63,495 nt of DNA from Sciscionella sediminilitoris (lineage in GTDB: Bacteria; Actinomycetota; Actinomycetes; Mycobacteriales; Pseudonocardiaceae). The position numbers and the translations under genes were made by a program. A model generated the notes under the pieces. That model did no database searches, had not been told where the DNA came from, and saw nothing but the letters and a program-made list of their open reading frames with translations. Position 1 is the first letter of the stretch, and every line of letters begins with the position of its first letter. Positions 26,273 through 34,693 of this stretch are shown one piece after another. Location: positions 1-63,495 of the forward strand of contig NZ_JALM01000100.1 of assembly GCF_000737195.2 (NCBI RefSeq). Reading direction: 5' to 3'.

Positions 26273-26301
26273 TTGACAACTCGACTCTCATGTCGAAAAC
26301 T
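26273..26301 (+). promoter_or_regulatory. promoter with TetR operator copy (isomerase operon)
   Basis: The -35 TTGACA (26273-26278) is followed by a 17-base spacer and a weak AAAACT -10. The spacer contains GACTCTCATGTCGA (26283-26296), differing at one base in 14 from the element in the ligase promoter. Unlike that promoter, this one has a leader of about 30 bases with a GAGAGGGA ribosome binding site. Two operator copies at the same promoter position, flanking tetR, indicate a common repressor. Confidence 0.7.
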
Positions 26302-26338
26302 CGTCATTAACGTCGAGTCGACTGAGAGGGAGCCGTCC

Positions 26339-27079
26339 ATGCCCGCACCGACCCGGATCGGTCTGGTCGTGCCGAGTTCGAACACGACCGTGGAGACCGA
26401 GATGCCGCAGCTCCTCGGGCGGCACAGCGAGGCGGAATTCAGTTTTCACTCCAGTCGCATGCGCATGCACACGGTCTCGCCCGAGCAGCTGCGCGCGATG
26501 AACAGCCAGCGGGAACGCTGCATCCTGGAGCTGGGCGACGCCGGTGTCGACGCGATGCTCTACGCCTGCCTGGTCGCAGTGATGGCCGGTGGCCCGGACG
26601 AGCACCGGCGCACCGAGGCTGCCGTGATCGAGCAGCTCTCCGCCGGTGGCGCCAGCGCGGCGGTGGTGTCCAGCGCGGGCGCGCTGATCGAGGCGCTGTG
26701 GGCGCTCGACGCGCGGCGCATCGCGCTGGTGACCCCGTATGTGCGCCCACTCGCCGAACAGGTGGTCGGCTACCTGGAAGCGGAGAGGTTCACGGTCGCG
26801 GACTGGCGCGCGCTGGAGGTCGCGGACAACGCCGAGGTCGGCCGGATTCCCGGGGCACGAGTCATGACCGCGGCCCGCGAACTCGACCTGACCGGGGTGG
26901 ACGCGCTGGTGCTGTCCGCCTGCGTACAGATGCCCTCACTGTCGCTGGTGCAACGGGCCGAGGACGAGTTCGGCATTCCGGTGATCACCGCGGCGACCGC
27001 AGGGGCCTACACCCTGCTGCGCAAGCTGGGACTCGCACCGCGGCTGCCGGACGCGGGCAGCCTGCTGCACACGAACTGA
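26339..27079 (+). CDS. maleate cis-trans isomerase-like protein (Asp/Glu racemase superfamily)
   Basis: About 246 residues. It begins TRIGLVVPSSNTTVETEMPQ, the hallmark of maleate isomerases and arylmalonate decarboxylases. The first catalytic cysteine is in AMLYACLVAVMAGG and the second in LVLSACVQMPSL, so the two-cysteine active site is intact. Maleate isomerase converts maleate to fumarate. That would fit a gentisate-type route in which ring-cleavage products are hydrolysed to maleate and pyruvate. The ATG at 26339 has GAGGGA upstream; the longer frame would start within the promoter. It is the first gene of a four-gene operon. Confidence 0.85.
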   Translation: MPAPTRIGLVVPSSNTTVETEMPQLLGRHSEAEFSFHSSRMRMHTVSPEQLRAMNSQRERCILELGDAGVDAMLYACLVAVMAGGPDEHRRTEAAVIEQLSAGGASAAVVSSAGALIEALWALDARRIALVTPYVRPLAEQVVGYLEAERFTVADWRALEVADNAEVGRIPGARVMTAARELDLTGVDALVLSACVQMPSLSLVQRAEDEFGIPVITAATAGAYTLLRKLGLAPRLPDAGSLLHTN

Positions 27080-27104
27080 GAACAGATCACCAGGAGGTAC
27101 GAGA

Positions 27105-27752
27105 ATGAGCTCGCAGAAACCCGAACACCGCGTGCACGGCGTCGACCACGCCGCCTTTCCCACTTTCGATCCCGCCGCAACCGTGCGGTTCTACCGGGAC
27201 GTGCTGAAATTCCCGGTGGTGCACTCGATCTGCGCCGCGGGCTGGGGCCCGGAGAAACACCCGGATTTCATTCACTTCTTCTTCGACATCGGCGGCGGGG
27301 ACCGGATCGCGTTCTTCTACTACTTCGGTTTCGAACCGCCGGTGCACGCCGGCGAGAACGGCGATGTGTACGCCCGGTTCGCCGCGGACGTGCCGCAGTT
27401 CTTCATCAACTCGCGGCATCTGGCCATTCACGTCGAGGACGAGGAAGACCTGCTCGAGTACCGCCGCCGCCTGGACGATTCCCAATGGCCGGTGGAAATG
27501 CAAGTCATGCACGAGACGATCGAGTCGATCTACACCCACGATCCGAACGGCTACATGGTCGAGATCACCCGCGCGCTGCGCCCGGTGACCCCGCAGGAGG
27601 ATCTGGACGCCGCGCTCACCGTGGACGCGCTCGTCGAGATCGCCTCCGGCCCGGAGCCCAGCATGGACAAACTGCTCACCCGCAAGGCGGAACTGATCGT
27701 CCAACGCGCCGAGGACTGGCAGCAGGCACAGCCCGCGGGAGCACAGGCATGA
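27105..27752 (+). CDS. VOC-family (glyoxalase/extradiol dioxygenase superfamily) protein
   Basis: About 215 residues forming one vicinal-oxygen-chelate unit. The probable metal ligands are the first histidine in HGVDHAAFPT, a second in NSRHLAIHVED and the glutamate in GYMVEITRAL. The fold includes ring-cleaving extradiol dioxygenases, glyoxalases and epimerases. In this operon, ring cleavage of a hydroxylated aromatic is the attractive role, but most extradiol enzymes carry two units and gentisate dioxygenases are cupins, so this is unproven. GGAGG precedes the ATG, and the stop overlaps the next start (ATGA). Confidence 0.82.
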   Translation: MSSQKPEHRVHGVDHAAFPTFDPAATVRFYRDVLKFPVVHSICAAGWGPEKHPDFIHFFFDIGGGDRIAFFYYFGFEPPVHAGENGDVYARFAADVPQFFINSRHLAIHVEDEEDLLEYRRRLDDSQWPVEMQVMHETIESIYTHDPNGYMVEITRALRPVTPQEDLDAALTVDALVEIASGPEPSMDKLLTRKAELIVQRAEDWQQAQPAGAQA

Positions 27753-27994
27753 GCACCTTCTACGTACTCGATGTTCCGGAGAACACGACGCTCCCGCAGA
27801 TCGCCGAGCGGGACAACGAGGTGACCGTCACCCGGGTCGGCCCGTACTTCCGGGTCAGCTCGCCGGACACCATCGTGGTGGACCGGCGGGCCACCGGCTG
27901 CCGGCACGCCGTCTGGTACAGCGCCATCGCCGGGCTGGAGCGATCCCGGATCACCCAGCACGACAAGAACGCGCTGCGGGTGGAAGACCGGTGA
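27749..27994 (+). CDS. 81-residue protein of unknown function
   Basis: A compact acidic/basic protein of 81 residues starting MSTFYVLDVPENTTLPQIAE, with a central VTRVGPYFRVSSPDTIVVDR stretch and a C-terminal WYSAIAGLERSRITQHDKNAL. It has one or two predicted helices and several strands, a single cysteine, and no signal or membrane segment. I do not recognise the family. Both ends overlap neighbouring genes (ATGA with the VOC gene, GTGA with the hydrolase gene). This makes it a genuine, tightly coupled member of the operon, perhaps a small subunit or accessory factor of the VOC protein or the hydrolase. Confidence 0.75.
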   Translation: MSTFYVLDVPENTTLPQIAERDNEVTVTRVGPYFRVSSPDTIVVDRRATGCRHAVWYSAIAGLERSRITQHDKNALRVEDR

Positions 27995-29235
27995 CCCGGG
28001 CAGGCGAACGCCTCGGCGCCGGGCGCCATCTCGCACCAGGCGAACCACCCGCGGACACCGTGACCACCCTGCACCAGCTCGGCACCGCGGACGGCGCAAG
28101 CGTTTCCGGGGTGCTGCGGGTGGTACCCGGCGCAGAGACGGTCGTGTGCCTGATGCACCCGCGCCAGGACTTCACCCACCACGTGCTCGTTCCCGAACTG
28201 CTGACCGCAGGGGTTGCCGTGTGGACCCAGGGCAGCCGCTCGGTCAACAACGACCTGAACCTGCTGCACGAACAAGCGGTCCTGGACATGGCCGCCGGGC
28301 AACGGTTTCTGCGTGAGTACGGCTTCGCCTCGGTGCTCACCCTCGGGCATTCCGGCGGGGGCGCACTCGCCGCGCTGTATCACCAGCAGTCCGGGCTCGC
28401 GCCGGCACACCGGATCGCCCGCAGCCCGGGCGGCCGCCCCGTCGACCTGGCCGGTGCCGAACTGCCCGCCCCGGACGGCGCACTGTTCATGGCCCCGCAT
28501 CCCGGTCAGGGCGCACTGCTGCAGCGGCTGATCGATCCCTCGGTCACCGATGAGGCCGACCCGCTCGCCGCGGATCCGGAACTCGATCCGTACCTGCCCC
28601 GCAACGGGTTCGCTCCCGCACCGGAAAGCTCTGCCTATTCCGCCGAGTTCATCGCCCGATACCGTGCCGCACAACGGGATCGGGTCCGGCGCATCGACGA
28701 ACGCGCCCAGTCACTCGCCGCCGAGACTGCCACCGCACGCCAACGCGCCAAGACCGAAGGCGATGCCGACCAGCGCCGCAGGGCCCTGGCGCCGAACATC
28801 CTCACCGTCTACCGCACCGATGCCGAGCTGCGTTCGGTCGACCGGTCGCTCGACCCCAACGACCGGCCGTACGGATCGCTTTTCGGTTCCCGGCCCGATC
28901 TGATCAACTACGGGCTCCTCGGTTTCGGACGGCTCTGTACGCCCGAAGCGTGGCTCTCGACCTGGTCGGCCAACCACACCCATGCCGACTTCCTGCGCTG
29001 CGCCCCCGGAATCACGGTGCCTGCCCTGCTGATCGAGCTCACCGGCGACCAGGCCTGTTTCCCCGCCGACGCGGAGGCCATGACCCAGGCGATCGGGCAC
29101 CCCGATGTGACTCACCAGCGTGTGCGCGGACGGCATTTCGGCGGCGCGATCACCGAAGGCGAACCGACCGGGGCGAGCTTGGCGGGCCGGGCGATCCGCG
29201 ACTGGCTCAGTACCCGGTTTCCCCTTGCACGTTAA
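27991..29235 (+). CDS. alpha/beta hydrolase, cytoplasmic
   Basis: About 414 residues without a signal peptide. The nucleophile elbow is LGHSGGGALAAL, the acid probably lies in ELTGDQACFPAD, and the histidine is in VRGRHFGGAI near the C-terminus. A long helical, charged insert (about residues 200-280, rich in Arg and Ala) forms an unusual cap. The GTG start at 27991 overlaps the stop of the 81-residue protein (GTGA). As last gene of the isomerase/VOC operon it may hydrolyse a ring-cleavage product or a CoA ester. The longer frame and cap exclude the short dienelactone-hydrolase type. Confidence 0.82.
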   Translation: MTRAGERLGAGRHLAPGEPPADTVTTLHQLGTADGASVSGVLRVVPGAETVVCLMHPRQDFTHHVLVPELLTAGVAVWTQGSRSVNNDLNLLHEQAVLDMAAGQRFLREYGFASVLTLGHSGGGALAALYHQQSGLAPAHRIARSPGGRPVDLAGAELPAPDGALFMAPHPGQGALLQRLIDPSVTDEADPLAADPELDPYLPRNGFAPAPESSAYSAEFIARYRAAQRDRVRRIDERAQSLAAETATARQRAKTEGDADQRRRALAPNILTVYRTDAELRSVDRSLDPNDRPYGSLFGSRPDLINYGLLGFGRLCTPEAWLSTWSANHTHADFLRCAPGITVPALLIELTGDQACFPADAEAMTQAIGHPDVTHQRVRGRHFGGAITEGEPTGASLAGRAIRDWLSTRFPLAR

Positions 29236-29764
29236 AGATCGGACAGACCGGACCCCGCCGATCCCGTATCACGAGACACTCCGTGAACGCGATGCATCGG
29301 CAACGAACAGACAACCCGCCCCGACCAACATACCTTGCTGAACAAGCAAAGTTTCCTCAATCTTAGTCCGGTAGAACGACAACACTCTTGGCGCTCAGCC
29401 TGGCAGCGCCCCACGGTCACACCAGCTCGGCGACTGCACGCAGCGACGGCAGAGCTTGGGTCATCGGTCTCCTGACAGGAAACACCTGAGCGATCCTGCC
29501 CTTTCCGGTCATTCCGCTGTAGTCATCCTCGGCCGCAGGGCCCGCAGAGCCTGAAAAGGACACGAGCTGCCCGGCCGAGGCTGGAGCCGACATGGCTCGG
29601 AGCCGGATTCCACGGTCGGTCGAGCACTGTCCGCCAATCCTCCCGCTGCCCGCTGGCACTCCGGCATGCGGAAGCCCCTCTTGAGCTTGGGTGTGTTTTT
29701 TTGCTCGATTTTGGGGCATCATGTGCACTACCGTGCATTCGACTAGTCGGGAGGTCGTATCCGC
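29236..29764. other. intergenic region with promoter elements of the glycosidase gene
   Basis: About 530 bases. The left third is unusually AT-rich for this genome. A minus-strand micro-frame with an ideal AGGAG site begins at 29464. Near the right end are a run of eight T (29696-29703), a TGCAC-TACC-GTGCA hairpin and the palindrome CGACTAGTCG. The latter is followed by GGGAGG, the ribosome binding site of the GH2 gene. No other gene is supported. Confidence 0.5.
29417..29464 (-). other. 15-codon open frame with strong ribosome binding site
   Basis: CAGGAG lies four bases before ATG at 29464. The frame encodes MTQALPSLRAVAELV and stops. It may be a truncated 5' end of a lost gene, or a leader peptide. 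No downstream gene is present on this strand for 1.1 kb, so the truncated-gene reading is preferred. Confidence 0.25.
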
Positions 29765-32700
29765 ATGGACAGCAACACGTCCCACCCGTGGCGGCCCAGC
29801 CGCAGGCAGGTCATGTTCGCCGCGGCGTCCGGGGTCATCGGGGTGGGACTCGGGCAGGGCTCGGCAGGGGTCGCTGCAGGCCGGACCGCCGGAAACGAAC
29901 GCCGCGAACTCAGCCTCGACACCGATTGGGCTTTCTGGCGCGCGGACGCCCCTGGAGCAGAGCAGGTCGACCATGACGATGGCCGATGGGCCGCGGTCTC
30001 ACTCCCGCACACGATGCGTCTGGAGCGCACACACCCCGCCGCCTACTCCGCGTTCGCCGGTATCGGCTGGTACCGACGCTATTTCCGGTTGAGCCCACGA
30101 GAGCACGGCCGCCGCCTCACACTCCGGTTCGACGGTGTCCAGACCGGCTGTCAGATCTATCTCAACGGCCGACGACTGGCCGAGCACCACGGCGGCTACC
30201 TCGGTTTCATCGTCGACATCACCGAGGCCGTCCAATTCGACCGGGACAATGTCCTGGCCGTGCGGGTCGATAGTTCCGATGATCCGCTGACCCCTGCGGG
30301 CAAGACCCAAGACACGCTTGGTTTCCTCACCTTCGGCGGCATCTACCGATCCGTTCGGCTGCGCTCCACCGACAAGGTCCACATCACCGACCCGCTGGAA
30401 GCGAACCAGACCGCCGGTGGCGGGGTGTTCATCACCTGCCCGGCCGCCGACACCGGTTCGGCCCGGCTCGAGCTCCGCACCCATGTGCGCAACTCCGGCT
30501 CTACGGCAGGGCGGATCACGCTCGTGTCCACACTACTGGCCCCCGACGGCACCGTCGCCGGGCACGCCACCACAACTGCCGATCTCGCCGGCGGCGAAGG
30601 ACATCACTTCCCCCAATCCCTGACGGTGGACCGGCCCGCCCTGTGGCATCCCGACCACCCCCACTTGTACCGGTTGCACAGCCAGGTCCTGCACGACGGC
30701 CGCCCGGTCGACGCCCTCACCACGACCACCGGTATCCGCCGCATCGAGTTCCGCGCTGACGGCTGTTACCTCAACGGCGAACGGATCTACCTGCGCGGCG
30801 CCAACTGCCACCAGAACCACGCCTGGATCGGTGACGCCGCACCAGCCTCGATGCAATACCGTGACGCCCTGCGCATCAAGCTCGGCGGCTTCAACGCGGT
30901 GCGCGCCGCGCATTATCCCCATGACCCTGCGTTCCTCGATGCCGCCGACGAACTCGGACTGCTCGTCGTCGCCTGCGAAACCGGTTGGCAGTACTACAAT
31001 CCCGATCCGATCTTCGCCGATCGCGCCGCTGCCGAAGTCTCCGGGATGATCCGGCGGGACCGCAACCATCCGAGTGTGTTCCTGTGGGAGACCGCCCTCA
31101 ACGAAACAGCCGTACCCGAGGCGTGGGCGCGGCGAATGACCGCCCTGGCCCATGCCGAGATGCCCAACGACCAGATGTTCACCGCCGCCGACTTCGGACT
31201 GTGGGGCAAGCAGTACTACGACGTCTGCTACAAGGTCACCAATCCGGACGGCAGCGATCCCGATCCGGCCAAACCGTTCCTCACCCGGGAGTGGGGAGAC
31301 TGGCAGGATCCGTGCCGGGCATCGCGCGAGGACGGCGAGGCCGCGCTCGTGGAACAGGTGAAGACCCGCCAGCGCTATCTCGACGGTGCCGGCTACTGGG
31401 ACTGGGGCGGGCTGGATGCCAACCCCCGCGTCGGAGGCTACTTCCTGTGGGTGCTCGAGGACTACGGCACGAACGACACCTACCAGAAATCCGGCGCCGT
31501 CGACATCGATCGCTATCCCAAATACTCCTACTACTGGCTGCAATCGATGCGACCGGCAACCGCCCCGATGGTACGCATCGCAAACAACAACACGGCGACC
31601 TCATCTCGCGAAATACTGGTGTTCAGCAACGCCGACCGCGTCCGTCTCCACCGCAACGGCCGTCTGCTCGGGGAACGGACACGAGCCGAGAACGCCTCAA
31701 GCGCCCCACGGATCGCAGCCAAGGGCGGCAGCCCGTACTTCAGGTTCGAACTCCCTTCCTTCGAACCCGGAGAACTCCGCGCCGAAGCGTTCGTGCACGA
31801 CGCCCTCGCCGCTACCCACACGGTGCGTACCCCCGGCGCACCCCACCACATCGAGATCGAAGCCGACGATGGCGGTGCGACCGAGGCCCTGCGAACATGG
31901 TGCCAATCGGGCGACACGCGGCGTGCCCTGCTCCGGGCCCTACAGCGGATTCAACCGGTGGCCGACGGCTGCGACCTGATACCCGTGCACATCAAGGTGA
32001 CCGACGAACACGGCACGGTCGTCCCGGACGCCGACACGGCCATATCCCTGTCGGTTGACGGTCCGGGCAAGCTGGTCGGCGCAGGCATTCCGCGCATCGG
32101 TGCCGAAAGACAGAAATTGCGGGCCGGGATCGGCTTCGCGCTGATCGCCACCAGCAACCGTAGCGGCCCGGTCACGCTCAAGGCGACCGCGGACGGTCTG
32201 CGAACCGGCCGATGGACGGTGTGGCCTCAACCCGCCACCGTGCCCCGGGTCGCGGACGGCCGGCACCGAACCTGGCGGGACATCGCGACATTGGAAGACC
32301 AAGGCACGCAGAACCCGGCGTTGTTCAAACATACGACGGCATCCGGATCCGCCGCCGGAACCCGGTCAGGCAATGCCGTCGACGATGATGAGAGCACCGA
32401 ATGGGCACCACCGACCGGATCGACGTCCGCATGGTGGCAGGTCGATCTGGGAGACCGCTTCGACCTGATCGGTCTCCAGCTCGCTTGGGCGGCCGGTACC
32501 GCCTCCTACACGGTCCAGGCCTCCGACAACGCGGCAACCTGGTCCACCGTCATCGCGGCGACCACCGGCTCCGCCACGGTGACCCACCATGTCACCATCA
32601 GAACCCGCTACCTGCGCGTCGTCTGCACCGGTAGCGGAAAACGGCCCGGTCTCCGGGAATTCCGCGCCATCCCGCCGGGAACCACGGGCGGCGCCCCGCC

Positions 32701-33133
32701 GGTCGATCCGGGCCCGACGATCGATCACCATCAGGTGGTGTCCGCCACCGCCAGCAGCTCCGCTTCCGGATTCGACCCCGCCAAGGCGTTCGACGGCGAC
32801 ACCACCTTCGGCACCGGCTGGCAGGCCGCCTCCACCGACCTGCCCCAAACCCTGACCGCGAAACTGGCGAAAAACCACACAATGGCAGGCATTCGCGTGC
32901 ACTGGGGCAAGGACAGCACCACCTACACCTACAACGTACAGGTATCACCGGACGCCAAGAACTGGAAAACGGTCCTGTCCAACGTGACCCGTACCGGGCA
33001 GGACACCATCGCCGAGACCTTCTCCCAACCGGACATCCGCTGGATCCGCCTGACCGTCACCGCAGTCACCGCCGGCGGAGGAGCCAGTGTCGCCGGTATC
33101 GCGGAGGTGGAGCTCTACGGGACGGCCAGCTGA
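29765..33133 (+). CDS. Tat-exported glycoside hydrolase family 2 enzyme with C-terminal discoidin-like domains
   Basis: Very large secreted enzyme of 1122 residues. The twin-arginine signal (RPSRRQVMFAAASGV) is followed by the GH2 sugar-binding jelly roll (about 45-200), the Ig-like domain (about 205-320) and the TIM barrel (about 325-600). The catalytic acid/base is the glutamate of ALNETAVPE and the probable nucleophile that of LTREWGDW. A bacterial Ig-like region follows. Two F5/8-type C (CBM32-like) modules (about 850-965 and 985-1120) should bind polysaccharide. It resembles beta-galactosidases and related exo-enzymes; the exact sugar cannot be told. It stands alone next to integrase remnants, so acquisition by transfer is plausible. 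Confidence 0.92.
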   Translation: MDSNTSHPWRPSRRQVMFAAASGVIGVGLGQGSAGVAAGRTAGNERRELSLDTDWAFWRADAPGAEQVDHDDGRWAAVSLPHTMRLERTHPAAYSAFAGIGWYRRYFRLSPREHGRRLTLRFDGVQTGCQIYLNGRRLAEHHGGYLGFIVDITEAVQFDRDNVLAVRVDSSDDPLTPAGKTQDTLGFLTFGGIYRSVRLRSTDKVHITDPLEANQTAGGGVFITCPAADTGSARLELRTHVRNSGSTAGRITLVSTLLAPDGTVAGHATTTADLAGGEGHHFPQSLTVDRPALWHPDHPHLYRLHSQVLHDGRPVDALTTTTGIRRIEFRADGCYLNGERIYLRGANCHQNHAWIGDAAPASMQYRDALRIKLGGFNAVRAAHYPHDPAFLDAADELGLLVVACETGWQYYNPDPIFADRAAAEVSGMIRRDRNHPSVFLWETALNETAVPEAWARRMTALAHAEMPNDQMFTAADFGLWGKQYYDVCYKVTNPDGSDPDPAKPFLTREWGDWQDPCRASREDGEAALVEQVKTRQRYLDGAGYWDWGGLDANPRVGGYFLWVLEDYGTNDTYQKSGAVDIDRYPKYSYYWLQSMRPATAPMVRIANNNTATSSREILVFSNADRVRLHRNGRLLGERTRAENASSAPRIAAKGGSPYFRFELPSFEPGELRAEAFVHDALAATHTVRTPGAPHHIEIEADDGGATEALRTWCQSGDTRRALLRALQRIQPVADGCDLIPVHIKVTDEHGTVVPDADTAISLSVDGPGKLVGAGIPRIGAERQKLRAGIGFALIATSNRSGPVTLKATADGLRTGRWTVWPQPATVPRVADGRHRTWRDIATLEDQGTQNPALFKHTTASGSAAGTRSGNAVDDDESTEWAPPTGSTSAWWQVDLGDRFDLIGLQLAWAAGTASYTVQASDNAATWSTVIAATTGSATVTHHVTIRTRYLRVVCTGSGKRPGLREFRAIPPGTTGGAPPVDPGPTIDHHQVVSATASSSASGFDPAKAFDGDTTFGTGWQAASTDLPQTLTAKLAKNHTMAGIRVHWGKDSTTYTYNVQVSPDAKNWKTVLSNVTRTGQDTIAETFSQPDIRWIRLTVTAVTAGGGASVAGIAEVELYGTAS

Positions 33134-33152
33134 CGGCCCGACGCGAATGCGC

Positions 33153-33520
33153 TCACGCCGCACCGCGGCCGGATCGTGCGGCGAGACCGCGGTGGCCGTC
33201 GCGGTCGGCAGGTCCTCGCCGACCGCGACGATGCCGGGCCATCGGGTGCTCGCGCATCTCCTCCTCGACCAGGTAGTTGAAGAACTGCTGCACGGACTTG
33301 AACTTGTTCAACGCGGTGCTGTCCGGGCGGATCTCGATCATCCACGCGATAAACACTCCACGTGGCCAGGCTCCACGTCCGTGGGGTCCTCGTCCGCATC
33401 GAAGTCCTCGAGCAGATCCGAACCCTGCGGCACGTATCGAGCCATCTCGGCTCCGTTCAGGAACTCGGCCAGCTGGGTGACCGCGAGCTGGTGGTTGTAG
33501 CGCGTCGACTGCCATCGAAC
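33153..33520 (-). pseudogene. tyrosine recombinase (integrase) N-terminal remnant
   Basis: Two frames hold the halves of one broken protein. The first (33520 to about 33345) reads YNHQLAVTQLAEFLNG, then MARYVPQGSDLLEDFDADED and GHVE. The second continues VFIAWMIEIRPDSTALNKFK and SVQQFFNYLVEEEMREHPMA, the core-binding (SAM-like) domain typical of phage-type integrases. A frameshift near 33355 separates them, and the catalytic domain is absent. It begins about 50 bases from a partial tRNA-Pro copy at 33566-33615, the usual arrangement of an integrase beside its attachment site. Confidence 0.7.
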
Positions 33521-33565
33521 AACTAAAGCGGGTTCCCGCAGCTGTGAACGCGAAAACCCGCTCCC

Positions 33566-33615
33566 GGTCGGACCGGCGGGATTTTGAACCCACGACCTCT
33601 TGACCAATCGTCAAG
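33566..33615 (-). repeat. partial tRNA-Pro 3' half, likely attachment-site copy
   Basis: About 50 bases match the 3' half of the tRNA-Pro gene at 38368-38441: discriminator end, acceptor strand, T arm GTGGGTTCAAAATCCC with one extra A in the loop, and part of the anticodon arm. The orientation is the same (minus). The acceptor and anticodon regions have several substitutions, so it cannot encode a tRNA. It is best read as an attachment-site duplicate left by integration at the 3' end of tRNA-Pro. Confidence 0.75.
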
Positions 33616-33672
33616 GAAGCTGGCCGCCCCTGATGCCCCACTCGGGCCTTCTGTGGCAGTGGCGTGGGCCTA

Positions 33673-33780
33673 CCGCCGGTGCACGAGGACCTGGTGTGTC
33701 GCGAGTTCACCTCGCAGGCACCGAACCACCTGTGGCTGACCGACATCTCCGTACATCCATGGCTATCGCGCACGAAGTGA
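33673..33780 (+). pseudogene. IS3-family transposase fragment
   Basis: Thirty-five codons reading PPVHEDLVCREFTSQAPNHL followed by WLTDISVHP. They match the start of the DDE integrase core of IS3-type OrfB, where xFTxxxPNxLWLTDIT holds the first catalytic aspartate. The frame ends at a stop, and neither the second half of the core nor OrfA is present. It lies between the attachment-site copy and the short-chain dehydrogenase gene, marking another insertion event in this mosaic. Confidence 0.75.
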
Positions 33781-33905
33781 ACGCACTCGGCCGATTGCGG
33801 GTGCACACCGGAGTCAGTCTCGAATCCAGCATCGATTCGGCGAAGCAGCCGTTCTCGGGGCCTGCTCCGCCATCCGGCGGTGCAGGCCCCAAGAAGGAAC
33901 GTCCG

Positions 33906-34661
33906 TCACACCAACGACGCGGTGAGCCCGCCATCGAGGACGTAATGGCTGCCGGTGACCCAGGCTGCCCGGTCGGACGCGAGGAAGGCAGCGACCTCCG
34001 CGATGTCCTCTGGGGTACCGAGGCGACCCTGCTTCGCAGCGACCAGATCACCGAAGGGAATCTGGGTCGCGGCTTCGAAGTCAGGCTTGAGGCGGTCGAC
34101 CATTGCGGTGTCGGCGAAACCTGGGCAGACGGCGTTCACCCGCACACCGGTTGGCCGCATCTCCACTGCGGCGACCCGAGTCATCTGGATGACCGCGGCC
34201 TTCGTCGCGCAGTAGGAGCCAAGCAACGGGCTGCCGCCGACTCCGGCGATCGAAGCCATGTTGACAATGTTTCCCTTGGAAGCGAGCAAATGCGGGATGG
34301 CCGCCTTCATCGTGACGAACGTTCCGCGCACGTTGACCGCGAAGATCTTGTCGAAACTTTCCGTCGGCTGCTCCAACAGCGGCGAAGAGACCTCAACCCC
34401 CGCGTTGTTGACCAGGACGTCGAGTCCGCCGAGCAGGTCCACCGCCTGCTGTACGGCGGCCTCGACCTGTCCCTCGTCGGTGACGTCACAATTGGCTACG
34501 CCCGCGGCACCGACCTCTTCAGCCGCACGCTCGGCCGCGCCGGCGTTGACATCGCTGACGACAACCTGAGCACCGCGTTGCACGAACAAGGCCGCGATTG
34601 CCTTGCCGATTCCGGCACCGGATCCGGTGACGAAGACACGCTTTCCCTGAAGCTCGGACAT
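33906..34661 (-). CDS. short-chain dehydrogenase/reductase (SDR)
   Basis: About 251 residues, classical SDR. The cofactor motif is FVTGSGAGIGKAIA, with an aspartate in VVSDVNAG that favours NAD. NNAG is present, as are the catalytic serine in NMASIAGVGG and the YCATKAA tetrad (YxxxK). The substrate is unknown; the neighbours (LLM oxidoreductase, acyl-CoA ligase) suggest a hydroxy/keto step in degradation of an acid, perhaps terpenoid or steroid-like. GAGAGGA lies five bases before the ATG at 34661. It ends the three-gene island operon; the longer frame upstream is shadow. Confidence 0.92.
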   Translation of the reverse strand: MSELQGKRVFVTGSGAGIGKAIAALFVQRGAQVVVSDVNAGAAERAAEEVGAAGVANCDVTDEGQVEAAVQQAVDLLGGLDVLVNNAGVEVSSPLLEQPTESFDKIFAVNVRGTFVTMKAAIPHLLASKGNIVNMASIAGVGGSPLLGSYCATKAAVIQMTRVAAVEMRPTGVRVNAVCPGFADTAMVDRLKPDFEAATQIPFGDLVAAKQGRLGTPEDIAEVAAFLASDRAAWVTGSHYVLDGGLTASLV

Positions 34662-34693
34662 AGTATTCCTCTCGCTTGTTGTTTCGAGGACCG

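Noticed and set aside
27485-27748. N-terminal extension of the 81-residue protein
   Set aside because: The upstream part of the frame is an alternate-frame reading of the VOC gene; the ATGA overlap gives the natural start.
33566-33615. A second functional tRNA
   Set aside because: The 5' half is absent, the T loop has an extra base and the anticodon loop lacks T33, so it cannot fold as a tRNA.
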